Shown: positions 1 through 9,522 of the stretch, one piece after another
Layout of the letters: every line of letters begins with the position of its first letter
Position numbering within the stretch: the stretch's first letter is position 1
Program-made: the position numbers and the translations under genes
Assembly: GCA_910587925.1 (NCBI GenBank)
Contig: CAJUOC010000013.1
Location: 4,595 to 68,594, forward strand
Direction of reading: 5' to 3'
Origin: an uncultured Muribaculaceae bacterium
GTDB taxonomy: Bacteria > Bacteroidota > Bacteroidia > Bacteroidales > Muribaculaceae
DNA length: 64,000 bases
Notes under the pieces: generated by a model
What the model saw: the letters and a program-made list of their open reading frames with translations, nothing else
The model's database searches: none
What the model was told of the DNA's origin: nothing

Positions 1-3000
1 GCTCGGCCGATGTGTCGCGCGACGAGGGCTGGGCCAGCCCCAGCAGGCGGGCGACGATGCCGTCGAGCCCTACGGGTTGCAGATACGGATATGACCGGCC
101 CAGCAGGAGGCGCACCATCGAGAAGTCGGCAAATAGCGGGCGTATGGCCTCGAGAGTCGAGCGGCGCAGCCGCCGGCGCGCGTCGCGGGCGTCCTCGCCC
201 TCGCCGGCGTATGCCGCAAACGCGCTGTCGAGGTCGATGCGGCTCACGATGCCGGCGGCGGCCGCCTGATAGCAGGCGTCGAGCCGCTCGGGCGAGTCGA
301 GGTAAATGACGGTGCGGGCGTCGCGCGCCGCAGGCGAGTCGGTGGCGGCGGAGTCCTCGGCATACCATGCGCGCAGGTGGGAGTTGAAGCTCACGAGGCG
401 GTCGTATGTCGAGCCGAGGCGTATGGTGAGTTCATGGAAGCGGTCGAGCCACATCCCGGCCACATGAAACCGCAGCTGCTTGGTGGCCAGGTCGCGCGAG
501 AGACGGTCGGCGCGGGCAGCCAGGTCGCCGATACGCCCGTTGAGCTCGTCGCGGCGCCGGCGGATGTTCCAGCCGATGTTGAGCCACAGTATCACGGTAA
601 GGGCCGTCAGTGCGGCGGCGATGACCCACAGTGCCGTGCTCCCTGCGAGCCAAGCGGCGGCTATGGCGACGGCCGACACGGCCGATGCGCCGAGGGCTAC
701 CTTGCGGCAGGCCGAGCGGTATGCCGCAAGGTCGGAGGCAAAGGCGTCGGTGAGCGAGTCCTTGTCGGCCTTAATGCGGTCGAGCTCGCCGGCTGTGTGC
801 TCCTCGGCGCCGATGCGTATGGCTCTGCGCACCTGCGGCACGCTCAGCCGCTGCAACAGCCGCTGATAGTAGCGGTAATACTCCTCGTACAGCATACGGT
901 AGCTGTCGAGATACACGCGTGCCTCGTCGAGTATGTTGCGTATGGCGGCCATGCGTATCTGGCTCTCGGTGCCGGCAAAGGGCGCCACCAGCCCCGGTAT
1001 CTCCGCGCCCGCGCCCCGCTCGCTCTCGGTGGTCTCGGCGATGATGCAGGCAAAGGAGTTGAGGTCGGGGTCGTCGATATATGCGGCCGAGATATAGCAG
1101 TAACCCTTGTCGCCGAAGTCGGGCCCCCAGGAGTTGCGCACGATATAGCATTTGTCGTCTTCGGAGTATCCGGCGAGCACCATGGCGTGATATCCGGCCT
1201 TGCCGGTGGAGAAGTCGGCCTCGTCGGGACGGCTTACAAAGGGGCCGTTTTTGCCAAACGACGGGTAAATCTCCAGGGCGATGCCCACCGGGTAGCCCTC
1301 AGACAGCGCCGAGGTGAGCAGACGATGGTTGTCGGCCAGGCACGATGCCTTGTCGCCCGACTGCCGCAGCGGTATCTGCATGGCCTTTATGACGCGGTGG
1401 CGGGCGGCGTCGGCGACAGCCTCGGCCGGCGGCTCGGTGTCGATGTCGGCCGTGGTGTATCCGAAGAGGCGCTCGGCACACACGCCGTACTTGCCCATCA
1501 CGGCAAGCTGGTCGTGGAAATTGCTGCCGCCCTCGGGCTTGCGCATCTCCACATTGGAGTAGTAGTACACAAAGCGCTCGCTGAGGTCGGCGGGCAGCGC
1601 TCCCGGCGCAAAGCGGTTCATGATGGCCTCGTACATCGATACCACGGCAAATGTGGAGCATGCGCCCAGCCGGCCCTGATTGCGCACCGGCGAGAAAAAC
1701 GGGCGCAGGTCTACCGAGCGGCGTCGCTGCAGCGACTGCGGCGGCGTGTAGGTATCGTCGAGCGGCTGCTCGACCACCTCGGGCAGCAGCCCCGGCGTGT
1801 CGGGGATGTCGGCCTCGCCGTCGTCGGGGTGGCCTTGGGCGGCGCGGCGCTCGCTCTCGGCGCGGACCAGGGCGTCGAGCTCGTCGGACTTGCGGCGTAT
1901 GAGCTCGGTGGTCGACAGTATGTCGAGCTTGAGGCGCTTGATGTCGGGCAGCGGGTCAAAGGCCAGGAAGTTGGCCGGAGCATCCTCCATGCGGCCCGTG
2001 TCGGGGTCGGTGACATACTGCTTGAGCGCGGCGAAGTCGCCGCGTACCGGCAGAATGTCGGAGGGCCGGCAGCAGGTGTTGAAGGTGTCGACGTATATGC
2101 CGACCGGCTCTGCACATGTGTCGTCGAGCAGGCGCAAGTCGCCGTCGTAGCGTATGCCGCGCAGCCGAGGGTTGTCGCGGCCGATGATGAGAGCCATCAC
2201 CGCCTCGCGCTCGAGGAATGTGAGCGCGGGGTCGGTGAGCACGGCCATGATCTCGGCCTCAATGGCGTCAATCTCGGCCGTGAGCAGAGGTACGGCGCGG
2301 GTGGCCATGTCTTGCCCCGGGATGTCGCCGGCGGCCGCCGGGGGCAGTATGTCGCGCTCGACAAAAGCCCGGTAGCGCGGAGTGATGCCGGCGAGGATGC
2401 GCTGGGCACGGTCGGCCGCGCTCTGCGCGTCGACACTCGTGCGGTCGATGCCCGCCTTGCGCAGCGCGTCGGTAAAGGCGCGGCACAGCAGCCGCCCGCA
2501 GGCTTCCCCGCGGTCAAAGCGCAGCGATGCCAGCCCCAGGGCGATATTGCGCCCGTGGGTGCCGGTGAGCAGCATCGGCGGCAGTACGGCATGGTAGTCG
2601 CGCATCAGAGCGGTGAAGAGCAGCCCTAAATATGCCGCCAGGGAGTTGAGCGAGAATGTAAACGATGCGCCGCCCGCGGCATAGTCGCTGATGAGGGAGT
2701 ATGTGAGGCGGCAGCGCGCGCCCGGGGCCTGGCGGTCGAGCGCCGCGATGGCCGCCGCCTCGTCGTCGGGCGTCGACGGCCCGGCGCCGATGGCGCCGGC
2801 CAGGTCGCGCCGCAGGGCCACGATGTGGAGCGACGCCCGTACCGTGAGCGATTCCACGGCGGTGCGGAGCATGTCGAGTATGTCGGCGACGGCGGGGTCT
2901 GACAGCGGCACCACCGCGACCATGTGCAGGGTGGGGTCGGAGTCGGTGAGCGCGATGAGCCGCCGGTGCTCGCCGGTGATGGCCTCGGCCAGCCCGGCGG

Positions 3001-3130
3001 CTGCCATGTCGCGGCAGTCGAGCCCGGCGTAGCGCCCGTCGCCGCCGTCGGTGCCTACGACGGCCACCGACGTCTTGTGGGCCAGCATCGGGGTGAGCTG
3101 CGAGGGCCAGAGGGTGAGCAGCGGATTCAT
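1..3130 (-). CDS. Papain-like cysteine protease domain membrane protein (C-terminus outside window)
   Basis: Read from the ATG at 3130, the minus frame stays open to the window edge, giving at least 1,043 residues with the C-terminus missing. The first ~440 residues match no family I recognise. Residues ~465-700 form a C1-type papain fold. PVRNQGRLGACSTF supplies oxyanion Gln485 and nucleophile Cys491, six residues apart as in papain (Gln19/Cys25). YHAMVLAGY gives His648 and VRNSWGP gives Asn666, so the triad is intact. A charged helical stretch precedes two hydrophobic helices at ~808-853, and another charged helical stretch follows. There is no signal peptide, so the protease domain may face the cytoplasm (inference). 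The start lies 4 bp after the stop of the tubulin-like gene, making this the third gene of that operon. The substrate is unknown. The fold call is confident; the role is not. Confidence 0.8.
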   Translation of the reverse strand, partial: MNPLLTLWPSQLTPMLAHKTSVAVVGTDGGDGRYAGLDCRDMAAAGLAEAITGEHRRLIALTDSDPTLHMVAVVPLSDPAVADILDMLRTAVESLTVRASLHIVALRRDLAGAIGAGPSTPDDEAAAIAALDRQAPGARCRLTYSLISDYAAGGASFTFSLNSLAAYLGLLFTALMRDYHAVLPPMLLTGTHGRNIALGLASLRFDRGEACGRLLCRAFTDALRKAGIDRTSVDAQSAADRAQRILAGITPRYRAFVERDILPPAAAGDIPGQDMATRAVPLLTAEIDAIEAEIMAVLTDPALTFLEREAVMALIIGRDNPRLRGIRYDGDLRLLDDTCAEPVGIYVDTFNTCCRPSDILPVRGDFAALKQYVTDPDTGRMEDAPANFLAFDPLPDIKRLKLDILSTTELIRRKSDELDALVRAESERRAAQGHPDDGEADIPDTPGLLPEVVEQPLDDTYTPPQSLQRRRSVDLRPFFSPVRNQGRLGACSTFAVVSMYEAIMNRFAPGALPADLSERFVYYYSNVEMRKPEGGSNFHDQLAVMGKYGVCAERLFGYTTADIDTEPPAEAVADAARHRVIKAMQIPLRQSGDKASCLADNHRLLTSALSEGYPVGIALEIYPSFGKNGPFVSRPDEADFSTGKAGYHAMVLAGYSEDDKCYIVRNSWGPDFGDKGYCYISAAYIDDPDLNSFACIIAETTESERGAGAEIPGLVAPFAGTESQIRMAAIRNILDEARVYLDSYRMLYEEYYRYYQRLLQRLSVPQVRRAIRIGAEEHTAGELDRIKADKDSLTDAFASDLAAYRSACRKVALGASAVSAVAIAAAWLAGSTALWVIAAALTALTVILWLNIGWNIRRRRDELNGRIGDLAARADRLSRDLATKQLRFHVAGMWLDRFHELTIRLGSTYDRLVSFNSHLRAWYAEDSAATDSPAARDARTVIYLDSPERLDACYQAAAAGIVSRIDLDSAFAAYAGEGEDARDARRRLRRSTLEAIRPLFADFSMVRLLLGRSYPYLQPVGLDGIVARLLGLAQPSSRDTSAE

Positions 3131-3134
3131 CGGT

Positions 3135-5915
3135 CTACACGTGGTCGAGGATGTATACAATCTCCTTCTCGAGAAGGTCGGCCTCGGCCGGATAGTGCTC
3201 GATGTCGGCCAGCGGGATGGGGCACTTCGATATGGTCTGGAGATAGGTATTGTCGCGGCACGCCTTTATGGCGGCGTCGCGGCCCAGGCGTATGGCATTG
3301 TCGGGGCCGGGCACGTCTTTCTCCTTGAGCGCGGCGTCAATCTCGGGCTTGAGCACATCGATATTGTCTTCAAAGAAGCGGAAGGCGTCGGTGCGCGATG
3401 CGCCCATGTCGACGAGCCACCCGCGCAGGGCACGGCCGCCCAGCGCGCGGCTCTTTATCTGATACTGCCGGGCGACGGGGTCAAAGGATATGAGGTCGTA
3501 GATGATGGCCTGCACCCACATGTCCATGAGTGGCCCGGCGTCGAGAGTGTGGCGCGGCTCCAGGCTGTGGCGGGTGGCGGCCATGCGGCGGCAGAGGGCC
3601 TCGTCCCAGTGTGAGCCGTGGGGCTTGTCGGCCTCCCACTTGCCGTACTCGGTGACGTAATTGTCGATGGAGCGCAGCGCAAAGGTGGGTATCACGCCGA
3701 GCTGATGATATATGATGATACGGTCGGCGAGGCCGATTTCAGAAAACTGCACATCCTGGGCGTTCTCGACGAGACTGCGGAAGAGGTCTTTGCGGGCCAG
3801 CCGCGACGATGCCTTGGCCGGTACTCCTATATAATACGTTTCGACCGGCACCTCCTTGAGGTCGGCGTCGTAGCCGCGGTATGTATATGGCATGAGCGGG
3901 CTCGACTTGCGTATGGCGCGGCGGAGCAGCTCGGCGAGCGCATCCTCGTCGAGCAGGTCGATGGCATTGTCGATGGTCATGGCGGCGTATGCATTCACCT
4001 TGGGCATGGTGGCGGCAAACTTCATCAGCGCCTCCTCGGTCTGCAGCGAAGTGAGGCCCGAGATGGATGCCACGCCGCCGTCGGGTTTCATATGGGCGGC
4101 GAAGTTGTTGAATACTATGTCGGAAAGCGGACACTGCACGCGATCGGCATAGTCGGCGGTGAGGTCAAACTGGAAGAAGGTGCCTCCGCCGCGGCGCAGC
4201 AGCAGCTGGATACGCTCGTTGCAGGCCGAGCGCACCGCCTCGAGGTTGCGCATGATGATGTTGACCCGCTCGATCGACTGGCCGATGCGCACCCGCAGCC
4301 AGGTGTAGAAGCTGCGTGCGCGGCGACGGCGCTCTATCTCTCGCCGGCATACGGCCAGGGCCATCGTGGCCGACAGCACGTCTTCGGTATGGCCCTTGCG
4401 GCCGGCCTTGAAGAATGTGGCCATGCATGCCGACAGCTCGCGGCAGGCGGTGGTGAGGGTCGAGTCGATGCGCGGCAGGCTCTCCTCGAGCGCGGCCAGC
4501 TCGCTCACCATCTCGGAGTCGCATTTCTCTATCTGTATGAGGATATTCTGCAGGGTCTGGTTGCAGAGGTATATGCCGCACTCGCGGTCGGCCAGGCCAT
4601 ACATCAGCCGTGTGAGCGACTCGTCGATACGGCTCTGGAGCGCTTCCTGCTTGCTGTCGAGGGCGGCGGCAGGCTCCATGGCGCGGTTGTCGACAAAGTG
4701 GCGCGCCTCGGCCTCGGGGGCGTCGGGGCTGTCGATGTCCTGGAACACATATGGCGGGGCGGGCGACATGAAGTAGTCGATGACATCGTCTTTGCCCTGA
4801 TTCTCGCGTATATGGCAGGTGTCAAACCACTCGTCGGCGATGATGGCCGGGTCGTCGCATCCGCCGTTGAGCATCGAGTTGACCAGCTGTATGCAGGCCT
4901 TGCGGGCATAAATGGCTGCGAGCCGCGAGCCGTCGAAGATTATCTCGGCGCATCCCATGCCCGCAATCCATGCCTTCTTGTCGCGGATGTCCATGGTACC
5001 GTCGGCGATGAGCTTGCTCACATTGTCGCTCACCGAGGCGACCGCCACGCCCAGCTCGCCCACCGAGGTGACGATTGCCAGCGATATCATCTCGCAGATG
5101 GGGTCGACGTCGCGGAAGCGGTCGTTGTTGCCGTTGCGGTTGTCTACGGCGTAGAGGGCGGTGAAGGGGCGCTCGGTATAGCGGTCGGTGCGGTGAAACC
5201 AACGTATCTCGACCGGCTCGGAGCCTGCGTCGAGGTGGGCGAGCATGTCGAGGTCGTGGAGCGCGCCCAGGCCGTTGGCCCTTACGCGGGCGGTCGACGC
5301 TCCGGCCACCATCTCGCGGAATACGTCGGGCAGCACGGCATATCCCGAAATCTTCACCTTGGGGAAAAGACGCCTGATGAGGTAGGCCATGTTGAGAAAC
5401 GTGCCCGAGCCGGTGCCGCCGCCCAGCGAGAATACCATGTGCACCTCGGTGTCGGCGCCGAGCAGGTCGTAGCGGCTGTTGTCGATTACGCGGGCATCGT
5501 TGACCTCGGCGAGCTTGCGGTTGACAAAGGCGCTGACCGTATTCTCGTTGACCGTCACGGCAAAGCGGCCGTTGCTGCGCACCTGGCCGGCGCCCTGGCC
5601 CAGCTCGTCGAGGCTGCCCATGTTGCAGGCCGGCATCCAGCCAAAGAGGTCGGTCGACATATTGCGCTCGAAGATGGAGCGCGGCTCCTCGACACAGATG
5701 GGCAGCTGCTCCGATTTGTTGAGCGAGATGACTGTGCCGTCTTTGGCGGTGATGCTTTTGCCGATGAGGCTCGGCAGGTCGGTATCGATGCCTATGAAGC
5801 CTATCATGGGCGGTATCTCGCCGTAGGTTTCATAAAACATCTTTTTGGTATTGAGCACCGATGTGATGCCGGTGCCGCCGAGTCCGATTACGAGTGTGCG
5901 TCTGAGTCGTGCCAT
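3135..5915 (-). CDS. Tubulin/FtsZ-like GTPase (Tubulin_2-type) protein
   Basis: A 926-residue protein. It begins MARLRRTLVIGLGGTG, a Rossmann-type first strand with a glycine loop at residues 11-16. Residues 165-171 read GGGTGSG, the tubulin/FtsZ GTP-binding signature, followed by a helix and a strand as in that superfamily. FtsZ is usually under 450 residues, so a long, mostly helical C-terminal half (~450-926) is additional. The frame can be extended upstream to 6323, but that extension only overlaps the vWA gene in another frame, so I place the start at 5915, 8 bp after the vWA stop. From memory, a study by Makarova and Koonin described FtsZ-like families of diverse bacteria and archaea encoded beside vWA proteins and suggested a membrane-remodelling role. 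That fits the neighbours here, but function and polymerisation are untested. Confidence 0.85.
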   Translation of the reverse strand: MARLRRTLVIGLGGTGITSVLNTKKMFYETYGEIPPMIGFIGIDTDLPSLIGKSITAKDGTVISLNKSEQLPICVEEPRSIFERNMSTDLFGWMPACNMGSLDELGQGAGQVRSNGRFAVTVNENTVSAFVNRKLAEVNDARVIDNSRYDLLGADTEVHMVFSLGGGTGSGTFLNMAYLIRRLFPKVKISGYAVLPDVFREMVAGASTARVRANGLGALHDLDMLAHLDAGSEPVEIRWFHRTDRYTERPFTALYAVDNRNGNNDRFRDVDPICEMISLAIVTSVGELGVAVASVSDNVSKLIADGTMDIRDKKAWIAGMGCAEIIFDGSRLAAIYARKACIQLVNSMLNGGCDDPAIIADEWFDTCHIRENQGKDDVIDYFMSPAPPYVFQDIDSPDAPEAEARHFVDNRAMEPAAALDSKQEALQSRIDESLTRLMYGLADRECGIYLCNQTLQNILIQIEKCDSEMVSELAALEESLPRIDSTLTTACRELSACMATFFKAGRKGHTEDVLSATMALAVCRREIERRRRARSFYTWLRVRIGQSIERVNIIMRNLEAVRSACNERIQLLLRRGGGTFFQFDLTADYADRVQCPLSDIVFNNFAAHMKPDGGVASISGLTSLQTEEALMKFAATMPKVNAYAAMTIDNAIDLLDEDALAELLRRAIRKSSPLMPYTYRGYDADLKEVPVETYYIGVPAKASSRLARKDLFRSLVENAQDVQFSEIGLADRIIIYHQLGVIPTFALRSIDNYVTEYGKWEADKPHGSHWDEALCRRMAATRHSLEPRHTLDAGPLMDMWVQAIIYDLISFDPVARQYQIKSRALGGRALRGWLVDMGASRTDAFRFFEDNIDVLKPEIDAALKEKDVPGPDNAIRLGRDAAIKACRDNTYLQTISKCPIPLADIEHYPAEADLLEKEIVYILDHV

Positions 5916-5923
5916 GGTGAGTG

Positions 5924-7711
5924 TCAGGATATGTCGATGGTGAATTTTTGATTGTCGCTGCATAGAGTGGCGCTCTGGTAGGCGCCGATGATTGCCGATG
6001 GAGTCGCCGTCCATCCGCCGGCGCCGCCGGTGCGCAGCTTCACGCGCTTGCCCCGGCCGGCGGGCAGTATCTCCACTTCGGGAGTGAAATGCGGGGCGGC
6101 GACGTATATCACGCGGCCCGTCATCGCCCGGCCGATGATGCTCTGCGAGCGGCGGCGCGCGGTGAGCACCACCTTGCGGGCCCCGCGTATGCGCTTGGGA
6201 GCGAGGTAGTATGTGCCGGGGCCGCGCAGCTCCATGCGGTTGACGGCTATGGGCGGGTAGACGATGCGCCTGGCCACCAGCAGCCACAGCAGCAGCGCCG
6301 CGAGCGCCGCGGCGCCCAGCCACGTGAGGGCGGTCTTGAGCGGATTCCAGCTCACGGTGTATGCCGTGCGCAGGGTGATGGAGTCAAAGTCGGCGGCGTC
6401 GCGGCCGTCGATGAGGTCTATGCCGCGGCTCGACTTCCGCGTCAGCCGTATGTAGCGCTTGCCGGTGGCGGCGTCGGTGTCAAATGTCACGCTCAGCCGG
6501 CAAGGCTCGCCCGGGCGGATGTCGAAGGTCGAGCCGGCGGGCAGCTCGCGGCCGTTGATCCGCAGGGTGAAGTCGCGGGTGTCGCCCTCGGCCGGCTCGG
6601 CCGAGAGGGTGAGGCAGGCGTCGGACCCGGCGGCGGTAAACTCAGGCGCCAGGTCGAAGCCGGCCTCGTCAAGCTCGGCGGCGCCCGACCACAGGAAGGC
6701 ATCGTGCCACCCGCAGCCGCGGGCGGCTATCTCGCCGTCGGCGCCGCCCGCTGTCGACAGGCGGCTCTGCACGTGGTCGGCCATGGCGACCCTTACGCGC
6801 GGGTTGGCGATGATGTAGTGCTTGTCGGCGCAGGTGAGTCCGACGGTAAATGTGTAGTCTCCCGCGCCGGCTGTCTCGGCAGCCAGGCGCGTGTGTAGCG
6901 CGTCGGGTGTGAGGCCGTCGCGCGAGCGCAGACACACGGGTATGGTGCCGTCGGGGAGCGTCTTGCCGCCCGGCACTGTGGCCTCGAATATGGGGTCGTC
7001 GCAGGCGACGTCGACCTCCAGAGGCAGCGGGATGCTCAGCCGCAGGGTGTGCCGAGAGTCAAGCTCCTCGATATTGGCGTGTATCTCGCCGGAGATGTCG
7101 GCTATCTGCGGTATCACCCCGTCGTCGCAGGGTACCACGATGATGTCGCGGCAGCGGTCGACGGCGGCGGCAATCGCGGGATTGACCACGCCGGGCTTGA
7201 GCGCGACGTAGAATAGACGGGTATTGCGGTGAGACGCACACCACTCGTCGAGCAGCGCGGCCACGCGGGCGGGTGAGTCGCCGCCGTTTGGCTCGCCGTC
7301 GGTGAGCAGGTAGATGCGGTTTTCCTTGTGCGGGTCGACGTCGGCAAATCCGCTGCGCAGCACATCGCTGATGCGGGTATGACGGGCCTGCTTCACATAG
7401 TCGTCAAAGGCGGCGAATATCTTGCCCTTTGCCGAGGCGTAACCGTCGGCGCCGAAGCTGAATGTGCGGTATGGCTCGTCGCCGAAGGGTATCACGGTGA
7501 ATGTCGACCCCGCGACGGATGTCTGCACGGCGACCGTCTCGTCGAGAGCGGCGCGCGCCGGCTCCCACAGGTCGCCACGTATCATCGAGCCGGTGCAGTC
7601 AAAGAGGTAGATATTGTGCTTCTCACGCTGGGCCCGGGCCGGGTGGGCGCCGTTCGCCAGCAGGCAGATGAGACAGAGTATGATATGCGTAAGTCGCGCG
7701 GTCATGTGCAT
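5924..7711 (-). CDS. Secreted/membrane-anchored von Willebrand factor A domain protein
   Basis: A 595-residue protein with an N-terminal signal sequence (~residues 1-28, ending ARA/Q). The vWA domain starts at once: FDCTGSM provides the DxTxS part of the metal-ion-dependent adhesion site (Asp38), and YLLTDGEPNGG (Asp138) provides the later aspartate. Residues ~200-440 look like beta-rich extracytoplasmic domains. A single hydrophobic helix at ~460-482 is followed by Arg-Arg, and ~110 residues would lie in the cytoplasm. vWA domains mediate metal-dependent protein binding, so this topology could link a periplasmic ligand to the cytoplasmic tubulin-like partner (inference). It is the first gene of the three-gene minus-strand operon and has its own promoter at 7735-7742. 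A second in-frame ATG at 7705 is an alternative start. Confidence 0.85.
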   Translation of the reverse strand: MHMTARLTHIILCLICLLANGAHPARAQREKHNIYLFDCTGSMIRGDLWEPARAALDETVAVQTSVAGSTFTVIPFGDEPYRTFSFGADGYASAKGKIFAAFDDYVKQARHTRISDVLRSGFADVDPHKENRIYLLTDGEPNGGDSPARVAALLDEWCASHRNTRLFYVALKPGVVNPAIAAAVDRCRDIIVVPCDDGVIPQIADISGEIHANIEELDSRHTLRLSIPLPLEVDVACDDPIFEATVPGGKTLPDGTIPVCLRSRDGLTPDALHTRLAAETAGAGDYTFTVGLTCADKHYIIANPRVRVAMADHVQSRLSTAGGADGEIAARGCGWHDAFLWSGAAELDEAGFDLAPEFTAAGSDACLTLSAEPAEGDTRDFTLRINGRELPAGSTFDIRPGEPCRLSVTFDTDAATGKRYIRLTRKSSRGIDLIDGRDAADFDSITLRTAYTVSWNPLKTALTWLGAAALAALLLWLLVARRIVYPPIAVNRMELRGPGTYYLAPKRIRGARKVVLTARRRSQSIIGRAMTGRVIYVAAPHFTPEVEILPAGRGKRVKLRTGGAGGWTATPSAIIGAYQSATLCSDNQKFTIDIS

Positions 7712-7734
7712 TATAAAGAAAAGATAGCTTAGCG

Positions 7735-7742
7735 CAAATATA
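7735..7742 (-). promoter_or_regulatory. Bacteroidetes -7 box for the vWA/tubulin/protease operon
   Basis: On the minus strand this reads TATATTTG, a perfect TAnnTTTG, 23 bp before the ATG at 7711. A clean -33 TTG at 19-20 bp is not obvious, although TTGTTTCG lies nearby in a very AT-rich stretch. Confidence 0.6.
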
Positions 7743-7815
7743 CGATAATAATCGAAACAATCTTTAAAAGATTGAAAAACCTTTGGGCGATGCGCGGCGT
7801 TTGACTAAAAAACTA

Positions 7816-7823
7816 TAATTTTG
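7816..7823 (+). promoter_or_regulatory. -7 box for the endonuclease/GH3/phosphatase operon
   Basis: TAATTTTG fits TAnnTTTG and lies 25 bp before the preferred ATG at 7849. Together with the divergent box at 7735-7742 it forms a compact bidirectional promoter region of ~80 bp between two operons. Confidence 0.6.
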
Positions 7824-7848
7824 CAGTCAGCTCTGAATGGCTCTTACT

Positions 7849-9522
7849 ATGAAAAAACTCTTACTCGCGCTGCTCGCCGTATGCGGCGCCATCACACCGG
7901 CCGGAGCACAGGTGCCCTCCGGATACTACAATTCCCTCGACGGCAAGGCTGAGGCCGAGCTCAAGACGGCCGTATACAATCTTGTGCGTAATTTCCGCAC
8001 GGTGTCGTCGTACTCGGCGCTGCCCGAGTACTTCCGATATACCGACGTGCGCCCCGGCACCGACTACTGGTGGGATATGTACAGCGACATGCAGGTCGAT
8101 ACCGACATACGCTTCGGCGCGTACATGAACCGCGAGCACTCCTTCCCCAAAAGCTGGTGGGGCGGCAGCGAGTCGACCACGGCCTATGTCGATCTCAATC
8201 ATCTCTATCCTGCCGAGGCAAGGGCCAATCAGGCCAAGAGTAATTTCCCGCTGGGCGAGGTCGCCCCGGGCTCGTCGCCCAGGTTTGACAACGGGGTGGT
8301 GCGCGTGGGCAAGCCCGCCACGGGTCTCGGCGGCAATACGCAGTGGGTGTTTGAGCCCAACGAGGAGTACCGCGGCGACTTTGCCCGCACGTATTTCTAT
8401 ATGGTGACGTGCTATCAGAATCTCACCTGGGCCACCAAATACGACTGGATGCTGCTCCAGAATACATATCCCACCCTGCAGGGATGGGCCTCGCAGATGC
8501 TGCTGCGCTGGAGCCGCGAGGATCCCGTGAGCGAGAAGGAGCGCAACCGCAATGAGCAGGTGTTCCGCATTCAAAATAATCGCAATCCCTTTATCGACCA
8601 CCCCGAGCTGGCCGAGTATATTTGGGGCGACAAGAAGGGGCAGGCCTTCAAGGTCGACGGCGGCTCGCAGCCCTCGGGCGCGCCCGTGCTCTTTACGCCC
8701 GTGCAGGATATGAGCCTCGATTTCAATGAGGTGGCTGTCGGCAAGGAGTGCCGCTCCGAGCTCTTTTTCCACGGAGCCAATCTCACCGGCACGCTCGACA
8801 TAGCCCTCACCGGCGCCGACAAGGCCGCCTTCTCGGTGGCTACCCGCAGTATCCCCGCCACACTGGTCAACAGCGATGCCGGATACATGCTCACGGTCAT
8901 CTACCGCCCGTCGGCCATCGGCTCGCACACTGCCAAGATACAGGTGAGCGAGGGCGGCATGAAGGAGCCGTCGTCGATAGGCATCACCCTGCGCGGCGAG
9001 TGTCTGCCCACCCCGACCCTTACGGCCTGCACTGCTCTGCCGGCCAGCGACATAACTTCTGACAGCTATACGGCCAACTGGACTTCGCCCGCCGGCGAGG
9101 TGGTCGACTACTGGATCATCACCCGCCAGATGTACCGCGGCGGCGATGTAGTCTCCGAGGAGATTGCCGCCGAGGCTCCCGGATGGCCCATCGACGGCTT
9201 TGCCGACAGCGACCGCGAGGCTTACACAGTGCAGTCTTACCGCCTGGGCTACCGCTCGCCGGCGTCCAATGTGATATTTGTCGACCGAGCCGGTATCACC
9301 GGCGTGCGCCTCGACGAGCCTCTGGTCGTGCGCGGCTTCGACGGCATGATGCGCTTTGTGTGCAGCGCGCCCCATACCGGCGTGCGTGTCTACGGCGTGT
9401 CGGGCATCGAGGTGGCAGCAGTCGACCGCATCGAGCCTAATGATGAGCTTGCGCTGCCCGCCGGCGTATATCTCGTAGTGACCGACCAATGCAGCCGCCC
9501 GGTGAGGGTGGTGGTACGATGA
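7849..9522 (+). CDS. Secreted endonuclease I family nuclease with C-terminal sorting-type domain
   Basis: A 557-residue protein. MKKLLLALLAVCGAITPAGA is a typical signal peptide, which is why I prefer the ATG at 7849 over an in-frame ATG at 7837. Residues ~22-260 resemble the endonuclease I family: REHSFPKSWWGG (His97) and DLNHLYPAEARANQAKSNFP (Asp115, Asn117, His118) are the characteristic active-site and metal-binding segments. Two beta-rich regions follow, and the last ~75 residues (GVRVYGVSG..., GVYLVV..., VRVVVR end) resemble the type IX secretion C-terminal domains of Bacteroidetes. The enzyme should degrade DNA or RNA outside the cell. Its stop overlaps the next start (ATGA), so the three downstream-linked genes are probably co-translated. 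The family call is strong; the secretion route is inferred. Confidence 0.88.
   Translation: MKKLLLALLAVCGAITPAGAQVPSGYYNSLDGKAEAELKTAVYNLVRNFRTVSSYSALPEYFRYTDVRPGTDYWWDMYSDMQVDTDIRFGAYMNREHSFPKSWWGGSESTTAYVDLNHLYPAEARANQAKSNFPLGEVAPGSSPRFDNGVVRVGKPATGLGGNTQWVFEPNEEYRGDFARTYFYMVTCYQNLTWATKYDWMLLQNTYPTLQGWASQMLLRWSREDPVSEKERNRNEQVFRIQNNRNPFIDHPELAEYIWGDKKGQAFKVDGGSQPSGAPVLFTPVQDMSLDFNEVAVGKECRSELFFHGANLTGTLDIALTGADKAAFSVATRSIPATLVNSDAGYMLTVIYRPSAIGSHTAKIQVSEGGMKEPSSIGITLRGECLPTPTLTACTALPASDITSDSYTANWTSPAGEVVDYWIITRQMYRGGDVVSEEIAAEAPGWPIDGFADSDREAYTVQSYRLGYRSPASNVIFVDRAGITGVRLDEPLVVRGFDGMMRFVCSAPHTGVRVYGVSGIEVAAVDRIEPNDELALPAGVYLVVTDQCSRPVRVVVR

Noticed and set aside
377..2629. 750-residue plus-strand open frame opposite the protease gene
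   Set aside because: It is an antisense shadow: high GC removes stops, the composition is Gly/Val/His/Arg-rich without motifs, while the minus frame carries the papain triad.
3618..5951. 777-residue plus-strand open frame opposite the tubulin-like gene
   Set aside because: Antisense shadow; the other strand holds the GGGTGSG signature and a normal start.
5916..6323. N-terminal extension of the tubulin-like protein to an ATG at 6323
   Set aside because: The extension overlaps the vWA gene in another frame and is Arg/Ala/Gly-rich; MARLRRTLVIGLGGTG at 5915 begins exactly where the fold should.
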